Assembly: GCA_030693535.1 (NCBI GenBank)
Contig: JAUYAL010000064.1
Coordinates: 170,400-234,399, forward strand
DNA: 64,000 nucleotides
Direction: 5' to 3'
Source: Methylotenera sp.
GTDB taxonomy: Bacteria > Pseudomonadota > Gammaproteobacteria > Burkholderiales > Methylophilaceae
Positions 49,851-58,726 of this stretch are shown here, piece after piece. The position numbers were made by a program, and so were the translations under genes. The notes under the pieces are model-generated. The model saw nothing but the letters and a program-made list of their open reading frames with translations, ran no database searches and had not been told where the DNA came from. The first letter of the stretch is position 1, and each line of letters opens with the position of its first letter.

Positions 49851-51068
49851 ATGAATAAAACAATTAAATTAGCAGTTGCTTCAGCTTTATTAGCTACAGC
49901 ATCAAGCGCATCAGCTGGCATCATGATTCCAGCTGGTGATTGGACTTTAGATATCGGTGGTGTTGTAAACGCTTACTACACAACAACATCATACAGTGGT
50001 GACACTGGTGCTGGCACTGGTGCTTTAGGTTTAGGCAACGGTAATCAAGATTCGACAAACAACATCACTACTGGTCTGTTACCAAACTATTTATCAGTAT
50101 CTGGTAAAACACGTCAAAATGACTTGGATGTTGCTTTCACAATCAGCATTCAACCAGGTGCTTCAACAACACAATCACTTGTACAAGGTGCTAACGCAGA
50201 TCAAGGCGGTAATGAAAACCGTCAAGCATTCTTGACATTCGGTGATGCTTCATGGGGTTCTATCAAATTAGGTCGTGATTTAGGTATCTATGCTTCTGAT
50301 GCTATTCTTAACGACATGACATTGTTAGGTGTTGGTGCTGGTGCAGGTAACTTAGCTGGTAACACAACTACATTAGGTCGTATCGGTACAGGTTTCATGT
50401 ACGCTGACTGGAAATCACAAGTTGCTTACTCATCACCAAACTGGAATGGCTTCAGCTTTACAGTTGGTGTAACACAAGGCTGGAATGCACAAATTGGCGG
50501 TTTCGGCGGTGTTGGTAGTACTGGTCGTAGTGGTTCAGAATCAGCTTACGAAGGTAAAGCAAGCTATGCTTGGGCTGGTGATGTAGCTGGTAAAGTATGG
50601 GTTTCTGGTATTTCACAAGATGTTGATACATTAACTGTTGGTGGCGATGACAGTGCAACTGCATTTGATATCGGTGTTAACGTAAACGTTGCTGGTTTTG
50701 GTTTAACAGCTTACTACGGTGACGGTGACGGTATTGGTCAAACAGGTCAATTAGTTGGTGGTTTTGATGCTGCTGGTAAATCACGTGATTCAGACCAATG
50801 GTACCTACAAGGTACATACACACTTCCAGGTGTAGGTACTAAATTGGGTGCTTCATATGGTGAGTCAACATTAGATGGTAACTCAGGTGATGCATTTAAT
50901 GATGTTGAAGATAGTATGTGGGTAGTTGGTGCTTACCACCCATTGACAAAACATTTAAACTTAGTGGCTGAGTATGCTGTATCAGAGCGCGATCGTGACA
51001 ATGTTGTTGGTGCTAGCGCACAAGCTAAAGCAAAAACAGTTTCTTTAGGTGCAATCTTATTCTTCTAG
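49851..51068 (+). CDS. Outer-membrane porin
   Basis: 405 residues: signal peptide (ATASSASA at the cleavage site near residue 22), then a beta-barrel of alternating polar/hydrophobic strands rich in Gly, Thr and Ser, ending in the C-terminal aromatic typical of outer-membrane proteins (LGAILFF). The motif FLTFGDASWGSIKLGRDLG matches Gram-negative porins of betaproteobacteria. Codon use is strongly biased (GGT, GCT, TTA, AAC), indicating high expression, and AGGAG sits at the ideal distance. Flanked by a palindrome and a strong terminator. The transported solute is unknown. Confidence 0.92.
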   Translation: MNKTIKLAVASALLATASSASAGIMIPAGDWTLDIGGVVNAYYTTTSYSGDTGAGTGALGLGNGNQDSTNNITTGLLPNYLSVSGKTRQNDLDVAFTISIQPGASTTQSLVQGANADQGGNENRQAFLTFGDASWGSIKLGRDLGIYASDAILNDMTLLGVGAGAGNLAGNTTTLGRIGTGFMYADWKSQVAYSSPNWNGFSFTVGVTQGWNAQIGGFGGVGSTGRSGSESAYEGKASYAWAGDVAGKVWVSGISQDVDTLTVGGDDSATAFDIGVNVNVAGFGLTAYYGDGDGIGQTGQLVGGFDAAGKSRDSDQWYLQGTYTLPGVGTKLGASYGESTLDGNSGDAFNDVEDSMWVVGAYHPLTKHLNLVAEYAVSERDRDNVVGASAQAKAKTVSLGAILFF

Positions 51069-51110
51069 GATAAGGCTGACGTAAGTCAGTGCAATTAAAG
51101 TTATAGATTA

Positions 51111-51140
51111 AAAACGGCAACTTCGGTTGCCGTTTTTTTT
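51111..51140 (+). terminator. Intrinsic terminator after the porin gene
   Basis: AAAACGGCAAC (51111-51121) and GTTGCCGTTTT (51126-51136) enclose a TTCG tetraloop (51122-51125), followed by TTTT. UUCG loops are very stable; the stem is perfect. About 43 bp after the stop codon. Confidence 0.95.
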
Positions 51141-51233
51141 GGTTCTAAATATATATATGCTAAATTTTCATACCCTTACAATATTAGAGTATGGATAGCC
51201 GATGTATAGCAATAGATTTCTGTTAAAAGTTAG

Positions 51234-51406
51234 ATGGAGTCACCGTGCAAAATTTCGTTGGTTGAACGCGACATTATTGAAGAAATTATTATGGACTTAA
51301 TCAAGGCTGGAATGTGAACGTTATTTGTGCGGTTGATGGGATTATAGTTCAAATGGTTATTTTAGATGCAGTTGCTACAGGCTTGATTCCTTTTCGTAGT
51401 GAGTAG
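51234..51406 (+). pseudogene. Possible frameshifted small-gene remnant
   Basis: An ATG at 51234 opens 27 codons (MESPCKISLVERDIIEE...) ending at TGA 51315-51317. In the next frame, from 51308, the reading continues WNVNVICAVDGIIVQMVILD... to TAG at 51404-51406. Joined around 51308, this gives about 57 residues with a coherent hydrophobic pattern (EIIMDLIKAG then WNVNVICAVDG). It may be a decayed small gene; homology was not recognised with certainty. Confidence 0.3.
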
Positions 51407-51459
51407 TCTAGGTTAGTCGCTTAGTACTTAAAGACTGATGTTATACAACAGGCACGCCG

Positions 51460-51560
51460 ATACTCTAAGTGCTGAAGCGCTTGAAAGGTCCTCTGTTGGT
51501 GCGGCAGCCTGCCGTGAAAAGCAGAGCATTTTGAGGGGTGTTATCGGGGCGCCCTTCTAA
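51460..51560. other. Densely structured, unassigned intergenic region downstream of ntrC
   Basis: Within about 100 bp several stems can form: AAGTGC/GCGCTT (51467-51482, TGAA loop), CTCTG (51491 region) with CAGAG (51521 region) enclosing a CGGC/GCCG hairpin, and GGGCGCCC near 51556. It is more GC-rich than nearby intergenic DNA. No T-rich terminator is attached. It could be a small RNA, a repeat or a remnant; no family was recognised. Confidence 0.35.
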
Positions 51561-51562
51561 CA

Positions 51563-52951
51563 TTACTCTTCTATACCCAACTCCTGAATCTTTCGTGTAA
51601 GTGTATTACGCCCCATACCTAGTTGATTTGCAGCTTCAATACGGCGCCCATGCGTGTGTTCTAGAGCTTTCACAATTAAAATTTTCTCAAAAATCTGAGT
51701 GCGTGTTTCTAATACGTTCTGCTCACCACGGTTAAGCGCATCTGTCACTTCAGTTGCGAGTGCTTCTTGCCATGAAATTGCGGTGCTTGATTTGCTGCTA
51801 TCATCTTTTAACTCTGGCGGTAAATCCGCAATATCGATATTTTGTCCTGGTGCCATCACCGTGAGCCAGTGACAGACATTCTCTAGTTGGCGAACGTTGC
51901 CACTCCAGTTGACCGCGCTTAGATACTTGAGTGCCGCAGTCGAAGGTTGCTTGGTTTCAACTCCAAGCTCAGTGGCGCTGTGCTGCAAAAAGTGTTTGAT
52001 TAATAATGGAATGTCTTCACGACGTTCGCGCAGGGCAGGTAGGCGTAGGCGAATCACGTTAAGACGATGAAATAAATCTTCACGAAACAAGCCAAGCTTC
52101 ACGCGCTCTTCCAAGTCTTGGTGAGTAGCTGCAATAATGCGCACATTCACTTTAATTGGTTGGTGGCCACCAACACGGTAAAACTGGCCGTCACTCAGAA
52201 CACGTAGTAACCTAGTTTGCAAGTCGGCTGGCATGTCGCCAATTTCGTCTAAAAATAGAGTGCCTGTATCAGCTTGCTCAAAGCGACCACGCCTTGCTGC
52301 TTGTGCGCCAGTAAAAGCACCACGTTCATGGCCAAATAATTCAGATTCAAGTAAATCTTTTGGAATAGCAGCAGTATTAATGGCAATAAAAGGTTTGTCG
52401 CCTCGCGGACTATGACGGTGCAAGGCGCTTGCTACAAGCTCCTTGCCGCTGCCAGATTCACCGTTGATAAGAACAGTTGCATGTGAGCGACTTAAGCGGC
52501 CTATAGCTCTAAAAACCTCTTGCATGGCAGGTGCTTGACCAATTATTTCAGGTGTTTCTTCAACAATAACTTTTTCTGTGTATTGCCGAGTGCTTTCTTC
52601 TACTGCACGTTTAATTACATCAATGGCTTGGTCAACATCAAATGGCTTGGCAAGATACTCGAAAGCACCACCTTGAAAAGCCGCCACCGCACTTTCTAGA
52701 TCTGAATAAGCGGTCATTATAATGACAGGTATATCAGGGTATCGTTGTTTAATTTCAGATAAAAAATCCAAGCCAGAGCCATTAGGCATACGAATGTCAC
52801 TGACCACGACTTGAGGCTGTTCGTGGTCTAGTGCATTTAGTGCCTCTGGTACGGAGGCAAATGTTTTAAAATCGAGATCTGTGCGCGACAATGCTTTTTC
52901 AAACACCCAGCGAATTGATTTGTCGTCATCAATAATCCAAATTGGCTTCAT
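51563..52951 (-). CDS. ntrC: Nitrogen regulation response regulator NtrC
   Basis: Sigma-54 activator of nitrogen genes. 462 residues: receiver domain with phospho-Asp52 ([11 protein letters not shown]) and Lys in YLAKPFD; AAA+ domain with Walker A GESGSGKE (164-171), GAFTGA loop (211-216) and Walker [14 protein letters not shown]-terminal Fis-type helix-turn-helix ([20 protein letters not shown]). Downstream of ntrB on the same strand, with about 50 bp between. Typical length. Confidence 0.97.
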   Translation of the reverse strand: MKPIWIIDDDKSIRWVFEKALSRTDLDFKTFASVPEALNALDHEQPQVVVSDIRMPNGSGLDFLSEIKQRYPDIPVIIMTAYSDLESAVAAFQGGAFEYLAKPFDVDQAIDVIKRAVEESTRQYTEKVIVEETPEIIGQAPAMQEVFRAIGRLSRSHATVLINGESGSGKELVASALHRHSPRGDKPFIAINTAAIPKDLLESELFGHERGAFTGAQAARRGRFEQADTGTLFLDEIGDMPADLQTRLLRVLSDGQFYRVGGHQPIKVNVRIIAATHQDLEERVKLGLFREDLFHRLNVIRLRLPALRERREDIPLLIKHFLQHSATELGVETKQPSTAALKYLSAVNWSGNVRQLENVCHWLTVMAPGQNIDIADLPPELKDDSSKSSTAISWQEALATEVTDALNRGEQNVLETRTQIFEKILIVKALEHTHGRRIEAANQLGMGRNTLTRKIQELGIEE

Positions 52952-53000
52952 AGCATTCCTAATTATATAATTTATATTCTGGTTCTTCGACCGTGAAAGA

Positions 53001-54095
53001 TTATTGTTTAATCACGGTAGGTTTTATTGCTGATGTTTCAATGGGTAACAAAATCGTAAAGCAAGTGCTACCCGGTTTACTGTCACATTCAATCATACCG
53101 TGATGCTGGGTAATAAACGTTTGCGCTAAAGTCAGGCCTAGCCCCGTGCCACCTTCACTACCCGACACTAATGGGTAAAAAATACGCTCACGAATATTTG
53201 CTGGAATACCTGGGCCATTATCGGTAATTTCTAATTTAATGGCCACGCGATAGCGTTTTCTAGCCAAGGTTACTTGACGCTCCGCACGGGTTTTAAATAT
53301 GATTTGGCTGTTTGGTGTGCGGTTGGCTTGCATTGCTTGAACTGCATTACGCGCGATGTTCAATACAGCTTGTATCAGTTTTTCACGGTCTCCAATTAAT
53401 TCAGGCAAGCTTAAATCATAATCACGTTTAATCAGCACTGCTTGCGGTGATTCTGCGAGTAATAGGCTACGTACACGTTCAAGCACTTCATGAATATTAG
53501 TAGGCTGATATTTTGGTGCGCGATGCGGTATGAGCAATCTGTCCATGAGAGACTGCAAGCGATCAGCTTCTTTAATTATCACTTGGGTGTATTCGCGCAG
53601 AGTTGGTGAGGGCAATTCATGTTCTAGTAACTGTGCTGCACCACGTAAACCACCAAGCGGGTTGCGTATCTCATGGGCAAGATTGCGCAGTAATTCCGCA
53701 TTGGCTTGTTGCTGTATCAGCATGCGCTCTTCACGAGCAATGCGCAACTGCGCATCCATTTGCTGAAATTCTAAAATTAAAGAAGCATTGGGTGAGTCAA
53801 TTGGTGTGGCTGTACAGGTGACAGCAAAAGATTGGTGCCTATGTGTGCTGATAACAAACTCATGCTCACGGAATGGACTTTTTTGCAATGAGGCGCTTTT
53901 AACAGCGAGCATTAAAATCTCGCAATCAGGAAAAACTTCTTCAATTTTCATGCCAGCTACATGTTTGGCACTAAATGCAAAAATAATTTCGGCACCAGGA
54001 TTAATGTAAACCACGCGACGGTTATCATCGAGCAAGATAATCGCAGTAGCTAGAAACTCTAGACCAGAAAAATGATTTGGTGTTGGTTGAACCAT
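53001..54095 (-). CDS. ntrB: Nitrogen sensor histidine kinase NtrB
   Basis: Cytoplasmic kinase/phosphatase for NtrC, regulated by PII proteins. 364 residues: PAS domain (about 12-115), HisKA with phospho-His141 in LRNLAHEIRNPLGGLRG, and an ATPase domain with ITDNGPGIPANIRERIFYPLVSG and GGTGLGLTLAQTFI. No membrane segments, as expected for NtrB. No NtrC-like site is seen directly upstream. Confidence 0.96.
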   Translation of the reverse strand: MVQPTPNHFSGLEFLATAIILLDDNRRVVYINPGAEIIFAFSAKHVAGMKIEEVFPDCEILMLAVKSASLQKSPFREHEFVISTHRHQSFAVTCTATPIDSPNASLILEFQQMDAQLRIAREERMLIQQQANAELLRNLAHEIRNPLGGLRGAAQLLEHELPSPTLREYTQVIIKEADRLQSLMDRLLIPHRAPKYQPTNIHEVLERVRSLLLAESPQAVLIKRDYDLSLPELIGDREKLIQAVLNIARNAVQAMQANRTPNSQIIFKTRAERQVTLARKRYRVAIKLEITDNGPGIPANIRERIFYPLVSGSEGGTGLGLTLAQTFITQHHGMIECDSKPGSTCFTILLPIETSAIKPTVIKQ

Positions 54096-54258
54096 GTCAG
54101 TATTAAATTAAGCATAATTAATGATAATACTATGATTAAAGCAAAAGCTAGACCAACTTAAAGAGATGGTTAAATTTAGTTGGTTAATATGGTTAATACG
54201 GATGTTTTTTTGATATAAAAAAGCGGTAAATAGGAGTTTGAGCTATTACATTCAGATA

Positions 54259-54789
54259 TCAGCGAAGTGCATCAAGCTCTTTTTGCAATAATTTGATATT
54301 ATTTTCGTGGCTATCAACATCCGCTTGCAGATTTTTTATTTTTTCGTCGAATTTAGCGACGTTGCGAAAGGTGGACGTACTGCCATTAGCATTTTTTCTC
54401 TGGTAAATTTCAGGTTTCGCTGCGCCCTCAGCTAAGGCCTTTTTAGCCGCTTCTAAAGCAACTTTTTCAGAATCTAGCTCACTTTGCAAAATATCTTGAC
54501 GTTTACTATCACGTTGATTTTGCGTATCTTTATCGACCTTGGGGAAGCTATCTGGGGTAGCAGTGCGCTTGTTGCTCCCTCCGTCACTATTGCGTCTGTC
54601 TCTCTCGTTAGAAATGACATTGGCATCTGGATCAAATTCTAAGCGCGAGGCACCTTTTGTTTTAATATTAGAGTAGGTAATGCGCCCATCAGCATCTACG
54701 CGCTTATATATTTCAGCAAAGGTATTATTAGAAAACGCAATAATAGCCAGCGCTAATAATGATTTTGGTAATGATGAATTATTTTTCAT
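54259..54789 (-). CDS. DUF4124 domain envelope protein between glnA and ntrB
   Basis: 176 residues: signal peptide (about 1-25, ending NTFAE), DUF4124 module (IYKRVDADGRITYSNIKTKGAS), then a hydrophilic region and two coiled-coil helices (about 95-176, rich in Gln/Lys/Glu). Function unknown. Its position in the glnA-DUF4124-ntrB-ntrC run recurs in betaproteobacteria, which may only reflect gene order. Resembles the protein at 13178-13870 in architecture. Confidence 0.82.
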   Translation of the reverse strand: MKNNSSLPKSLLALAIIAFSNNTFAEIYKRVDADGRITYSNIKTKGASRLEFDPDANVISNERDRRNSDGGSNKRTATPDSFPKVDKDTQNQRDSKRQDILQSELDSEKVALEAAKKALAEGAAKPEIYQRKNANGSTSTFRNVAKFDEKIKNLQADVDSHENNIKLLQKELDALR

Positions 54790-54867
54790 AATAGTAGTTT
54801 AGTAGAGTTAGCCAACTAAGGCAATGTAGTTAGACAACGCATTGCATTAAGATGAAGTTGACGTAGA

Positions 54868-54897
54868 CAAAAAAAGGGGCGATTGCTCGCCCCTTTT
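54868..54897 (-). terminator. Intrinsic terminator after glnA
   Basis: AAAAGGGGCGA (54872-54882) and TCGCCCCTTTT (54887-54897) form an 11-bp stem with a 4-nt loop. In the direction of glnA transcription the stem is followed by a run of T (complement of A at 54869-54875). It starts about 20 bp after the glnA stop. Confidence 0.92.
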
Positions 54898-54919
54898 ACT
54901 TGTTACTATTTATTGCAAA

Positions 54920-56329
54920 TTAGCATGAGTAGTACAAACCAAACTCAGCTGGGTGTGGCGTCATACGCATTTTGTTAACTTCTTCCATTTTTAGGCTGAT
55001 GTAAGCATCAATCCAATCATCAGTAAATACGCCACCACGAGTTAAGAACTCACGGTCTTTATCTAAAGCATCAAGTGCCTCGTCTAATGAAGCACAAACA
55101 GTTGGGATTAATGCATCTTCTTCAGCCGGAAGATGGTACAAATCTTTTGTTGCTGGCTCACCTGGATGAATTTTGTTTTGTACGCCATCTAAACCAGCCA
55201 TCAACAAGGCTGAGAAAGCCAGGTATGGGTTAGCGATTGGATCTGGGAAGCGCGCTTCAACACGGCGACCTTTGTCAGAATGCACAAAAGGAATACGGAT
55301 GGAAGCTGAACGATTTTTAGCTGAGTAAGCCAATTTAACTGGCGCCTCAAAGTGAGGAACCAAGCGTTTATAAGAGTTAGTGCCAGGGTTAGTAATCGCG
55401 TTCAAAGCGCGTGCATGTTTGATAATGCCACCGATGTAGTAAAGCGCAAATTCGCTTAAACCCGCATAACCATTGCCTGCAAACAAGTTTTTGCCATCTT
55501 TCCAAACAGATTGGTGAACGTGCATACCTGAACCGTTATCACCTGCGAATGGTTTTGGCATGAATGTCGCTGTTTTACCGTAAGCGTGGGCTGTGTTCAA
55601 AATCACGTATTTTTGAATTTGTGTCCAGTCAGCGCGTTGCGTTAAAGTACTGAATCTAGTGCCAATCTCACATTGGCCAGCAGTTGCTACTTCATGGTGA
55701 TGCACTTCAACAGGCACTCCCATCGCTTCTAATGTGATGCACATTGCTGAACGAATGTCTTGTAAAGAATCGACTGGAGGTACTGGGAAATAACCACCTT
55801 TAACGCCAGGGCGGTGGCCAGTGTTGCCGCCTTCAAATTTCTCACCTGACGCCCATGCGCCCTCTTCTGAGTTAATTCGAACAGAGCAACCGCTCATTGA
55901 AACATCCCATTGAATGCTGTCAAAAATGAAGAACTCAGGTTCTGGGCCAAAGTAAGCGGTGTCACCTAAACCAGTTGATTTTAAATAAGCTTCAGCACGT
56001 TTTGCTAATGAACGTGGATCACGCTCATAACCTTTGCCATCCGTTGGGTCTACTACATCGCAAGTTAAAATAAGAGTTGGCTCATCCATAAATGGATCGA
56101 TGTTTGCAGTAGTTGAATCTGGCATTAATTGCATATCAGACGCTTGAATGCCTTTCCAGCCAGCAATTGAAGATCCATCAAAAGCGTGACCTTCAGTAAA
56201 TTTAGCTTCATCAAAGTGAGAAACAGGCACAGTAACGTGTTGTTCTTTACCTCGCGTATCTGTAAAACGAAAATCAACAAATTTAATGTCGTTTTCTTTT
56301 ACCATTTTCATTACATTAGCCACTGACAT
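54920..56329 (-). CDS. glnA: Glutamine synthetase type I
   Basis: Main ammonium-assimilating enzyme, dodecameric. The start is ATG at 56329 with AGGAG six bases upstream; an in-frame TTG directly before it is less likely. 469 residues with the substrate/metal-site motifs [32 protein letters not shown] and [12 protein letters not shown]. The adenylylation loop is DLYHLPAEE, whose Tyr is the AMP-accepting residue, so GlnE/GlnB control is likely. Upstream sigma-54 and NtrC-like sites support nitrogen control. A clean terminator follows. Confidence 0.97.
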   Translation of the reverse strand: MSVANVMKMVKENDIKFVDFRFTDTRGKEQHVTVPVSHFDEAKFTEGHAFDGSSIAGWKGIQASDMQLMPDSTTANIDPFMDEPTLILTCDVVDPTDGKGYERDPRSLAKRAEAYLKSTGLGDTAYFGPEPEFFIFDSIQWDVSMSGCSVRINSEEGAWASGEKFEGGNTGHRPGVKGGYFPVPPVDSLQDIRSAMCITLEAMGVPVEVHHHEVATAGQCEIGTRFSTLTQRADWTQIQKYVILNTAHAYGKTATFMPKPFAGDNGSGMHVHQSVWKDGKNLFAGNGYAGLSEFALYYIGGIIKHARALNAITNPGTNSYKRLVPHFEAPVKLAYSAKNRSASIRIPFVHSDKGRRVEARFPDPIANPYLAFSALLMAGLDGVQNKIHPGEPATKDLYHLPAEEDALIPTVCASLDEALDALDKDREFLTRGGVFTDDWIDAYISLKMEEVNKMRMTPHPAEFGLYYSC

Positions 56330-56420
56330 CAAAATCTCCTAAGTGTGGTTTGGGTTAAGATAAAATATTTAAATCAAACTTTTTAATAAAAAAACGTAAG
56401 AATATTCAACTCATAAGACT

Positions 56421-56436
56421 AGCAGGAAACGTGCCA
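56421..56436 (-). promoter_or_regulatory. Sigma-54 promoter of glnA
   Basis: On the minus strand the sequence reads TGGCACGTTTCCTGCT: a perfect -24 element TGGCACG, four-base spacer, and CTGCT against the -12 consensus TTGCW (one mismatch). It sits about 92 bp before the glnA ATG, giving a leader near 80 nt. The NtrC-like sites lie a further 60-140 bp upstream. Confidence 0.85.
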
Positions 56437-56495
56437 TTTTGAAAAGACTAAACTACGGCTATTTTGACAGTGCTGTAAATTACAGCCTATTACTT

Positions 56496-56512
56496 TGCAC
56501 CGCATTAGTGCG
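56496..56512 (-). promoter_or_regulatory. NtrC-type binding site 1 (glnA enhancer)
   Basis: TGCACCGCATTAGTGCG matches the 17-bp NtrC dyad (TGCACCA-N3-TGGTGCA) at 11 of 14 defined positions. Centre at 56504, about 94 bp from the predicted start of transcription. Confidence 0.75.
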
Positions 56513-56526
56513 GTAAGTTAAATTTA

Positions 56527-56543
56527 TGCACTATTAAAGTGCG
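56527..56543 (-). promoter_or_regulatory. NtrC-type binding site 2 (glnA enhancer)
   Basis: TGCACTATTAAAGTGCG matches the same dyad at 10 of 14 positions. Centre at 56535, 31 bp from site 1, about three helical turns, close to the ~32-bp spacing of the E. coli glnA enhancer pair. Confidence 0.7.
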
Positions 56544-56548
56544 TAAAT

Positions 56549-56565
56549 TTACCAGCTATAGTGCA
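56549..56565 (-). promoter_or_regulatory. Weak third NtrC-like half-site
   Basis: The right half TAGTGCA matches TGGTGCA with one change, but the left half (TTACCAG) does not fit. Its centre is 22 bp from site 2, about two turns. It may be a low-affinity site or chance. Confidence 0.35.
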
Positions 56566-56588
56566 TAATTATTTAGTGAATTTGCGAC

Positions 56589-56594
56589 TATAAT
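56589..56594 (+). promoter_or_regulatory. -10 element candidate for the rhodanese-aroE-mtgA genes
   Basis: A perfect TATAAT lies 71 bp before the rhodanese ATG; at the right distance upstream only AT-rich sequence without a good -35 is found. It is on the opposite strand to the glnA promoter in the same 336-bp gap. Confidence 0.35.
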
Positions 56595-56665
56595 TTATCA
56601 AAAGATTTAAATGGCATTTTTCTGTAAATTCTTTAAATTAGTTTATCAATATTGATTAAGGTGAA

Positions 56666-57118
56666 ATGATGAGCAATCAGCATGAAATTTTGAAGTTAGC
56701 ACAAAAACGCAGTGTAGAAAATGGTTGGCCCTATGCTGGCGCGATGACACCACGAGAAGCTTTTGATTGTTTACAAGAAAATCCAGAAGTAGTATTGGTT
56801 GATGTGCGTTCACAGGCAGAGTTGGAGTTGGCTGGGCGCATTCCTAATGCATTAAATATTGAATGGGCCTTTTATCCTGGTATGGTAAAAAATGAAGACT
56901 TCGCTAAGCAATTGTCTGAAAAAGTAGATAAAAAATTGACACTAATATTAATGTGTCGAACAGGCGGACGCTCACATAATGCTGCAGTTGTAGCACAGCA
57001 GCTAGGTTTTGCTAATGCATACAATATGCTGGAAGGCTTTGAAGGTGAAGCAAATGAACTTAAGCAACGCACAATGATAAACGGTTGGAAGTGTGCTGGT
57101 TTACCTTGGGCTAACTAA
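56666..57118 (+). CDS. Rhodanese-like domain protein
   Basis: 150 residues, a single rhodanese domain with catalytic Cys in LILMCRTGGRSHNAA and VVLVDVRSQAELELAGRIPNA. Probably a sulfurtransferase in the cytoplasm; the acceptor is unknown. Starts with ATGATG after AAGGTGAA. Overlaps aroE by one base (TAATG), so it is translated with the shikimate gene, although no metabolic link is evident. Confidence 0.9.
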   Translation: MMSNQHEILKLAQKRSVENGWPYAGAMTPREAFDCLQENPEVVLVDVRSQAELELAGRIPNALNIEWAFYPGMVKNEDFAKQLSEKVDKKLTLILMCRTGGRSHNAAVVAQQLGFANAYNMLEGFEGEANELKQRTMINGWKCAGLPWAN

Positions 57119-57957
57119 TGACGGATAAGTACGCCGTCATAGGCAATCCTATTGCACATAGCAAATCGCCACTGATACATGAGGCATTTGCAAAACAAAC
57201 CAATCAGGACATGAGCTATGAACGCATCTTGGTACCACTTGATGGTTTTGAGGATAAGGTTCGAGACTTAATAGAAAAAGGCTACAAAGGTATAAATGTC
57301 ACGGTGCCGTTTAAGTTTGAGGCTTTAAAATTTGTTTTTGCAAATGGCGTGCTTAATCCATTAGCAGACAGGGCTCGGGCAGTTAATACTATTTTGTTGA
57401 ATCCTAATTTAATTGGAGACAACACTGACGGCATTGGTTTAGTAAATGATGTAACAAAGAATTTTGAGTTTAGTATTCGAAATAAAAAGGTACTTGTGTT
57501 GGGTAGTGGTGGTGCGGCTTTTGGAGTTTTGCAGCCTTTAGTTAATCAAAATCCTATGAAACTTACTATCTCAAATCGTGATTTCGCGAAAGCGGAGGTC
57601 GCAGTGCAATTACTCTCTGAATTAATTGAGACTAGCCAATGTACAACAATATGTGAGGCTATAAAGTTTGAAGATTTAGAAGGCTGTGAATTCGATCTAG
57701 TCATCAACGCAACTTCAATTGGCTTAACCGACGCAGCCTTACCTATCCCTAACACTATCTTTGCTAAAGGGTGCCTCGCTTACGACATGATGTATGGCAG
57801 AGTGACACCATTTATGAAGCAGGCTAAAGAAAATGGCGCACAAGTTGCAGACGGCCTTGGGATGCTGGTAGAGCAAGCGGCGGAGGCTTTTTACTTGTGG
57901 CGCGGAGTGAGACCAAAGACGCAGAGTGTCATTCAAGAGATTAGAAATTTGGCTTAA
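57118..57957 (+). CDS. aroE: Shikimate dehydrogenase
   Basis: Reduces 3-dehydroshikimate to shikimate with NADPH. 279 residues: NPIAHSKSPLIHEAF (substrate Ser residues), INVTVPFK (catalytic Lys), GDNTDGIGLV (catalytic Asp), and the nucleotide loop VLGSGGAAFGVLQPL. Normal length. Translationally joined to the rhodanese gene upstream, and 28 bp before mtgA. Confidence 0.96.
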   Translation: MTDKYAVIGNPIAHSKSPLIHEAFAKQTNQDMSYERILVPLDGFEDKVRDLIEKGYKGINVTVPFKFEALKFVFANGVLNPLADRARAVNTILLNPNLIGDNTDGIGLVNDVTKNFEFSIRNKKVLVLGSGGAAFGVLQPLVNQNPMKLTISNRDFAKAEVAVQLLSELIETSQCTTICEAIKFEDLEGCEFDLVINATSIGLTDAALPIPNTIFAKGCLAYDMMYGRVTPFMKQAKENGAQVADGLGMLVEQAAEAFYLWRGVRPKTQSVIQEIRNLA

Positions 57958-57985
57958 ATATTTCGGCATAGATAAAAACAAAATA

Positions 57986-58720
57986 ATGAAAAATTGGCTA
58001 CTTAATAATAAGCAAGACGCTGTTCCATTAGGCTTCGGGGGTTATTTTACGCGTGGCTTAGTATTGATTTTTATGTTTCTCTTTTTATACCAATTTTGGA
58101 TTTTTTTACATATTTTATGGTGGATCAATTTCAATCCATCGTCTAGCGCCTTTATGGAAGACCGATTGGATGTTATTCAAGAAACCAAGCCCGACGCAGA
58201 GTTAAAACATAAATGGGTGGATTATTCTAAAATTTCCAACAATCTGAAACGTGCAGTGATTGCCAGCGAGGATGCCAAGTTTGTTGATCACGAAGGATTT
58301 GACTGGGAAGGCATACAAAAAGCCTACAAGAAAAACCTGAAAAAGGGAAAGATTGTTGCGGGTGGTTCTACCATTAGTCAGCAGCTTGCTAAGAATTTAT
58401 TTTTATCTACTAAGCGCACACCATGGCGCAAAGGTGAAGAAGCGCTGATTACCGTGATGCTGGAAAATATATTAAGTAAACGCAGAATTCTAGAAATTTA
58501 TCTAAATGTGATTGAGTGGGGAAATGGTGTGTTTGGTGCGGAAGCTGCGTCAAGACATTATTACAAAATTAGCGCATCTAAGTTAAGTAGCGGGCAAGCA
58601 GCCAGATTAGCCGCTATGATTCCAAATCCCCGTTTTTACGATAAACATAAATCAACTAAGTACTTAAGCCGCAGAACAGCCACCATTCAAGCAAGAATGC
58701 GCTTTGCAGAAGTGCCGTAA
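57986..58720 (+). CDS. mtgA: Monofunctional peptidoglycan glycosyltransferase
   Basis: GT51 enzyme polymerising lipid II without a transpeptidase domain. About 244 residues starting at MKNWLLNNKQ; the open frame extends 20 codons back into aroE but the extra sequence is not family-like. Membrane helix about 25-45, catalytic Glu95 in VIASEDAKFVDHEG, then GGSTISQQLAKNLFL and ILEIYLNVIEWGNGVFGAEAASRHYY. aroE-mtgA order is common in betaproteobacteria. It complements PBP1A at 38532-41000. Confidence 0.95.
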   Translation: MKNWLLNNKQDAVPLGFGGYFTRGLVLIFMFLFLYQFWIFLHILWWINFNPSSSAFMEDRLDVIQETKPDAELKHKWVDYSKISNNLKRAVIASEDAKFVDHEGFDWEGIQKAYKKNLKKGKIVAGGSTISQQLAKNLFLSTKRTPWRKGEEALITVMLENILSKRRILEIYLNVIEWGNGVFGAEAASRHYYKISASKLSSGQAARLAAMIPNPRFYDKHKSTKYLSRRTATIQARMRFAEVP

Positions 58721-58726
58721 CCTAAA

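Noticed and set aside
51491..51530. 4.5S (signal recognition particle) RNA
   Set aside because: A short stretch (CTCTGTTGGT) looks similar to the start of E. coli 4.5S RNA, but the diagnostic loop (GGTCAGG...GGAAGGAAGCAGCC) is absent.
54096..54258. NtrC site controlling ntrB
   Set aside because: No TGCAC-type dyad was found in this gap; only AT-rich spacer is visible.
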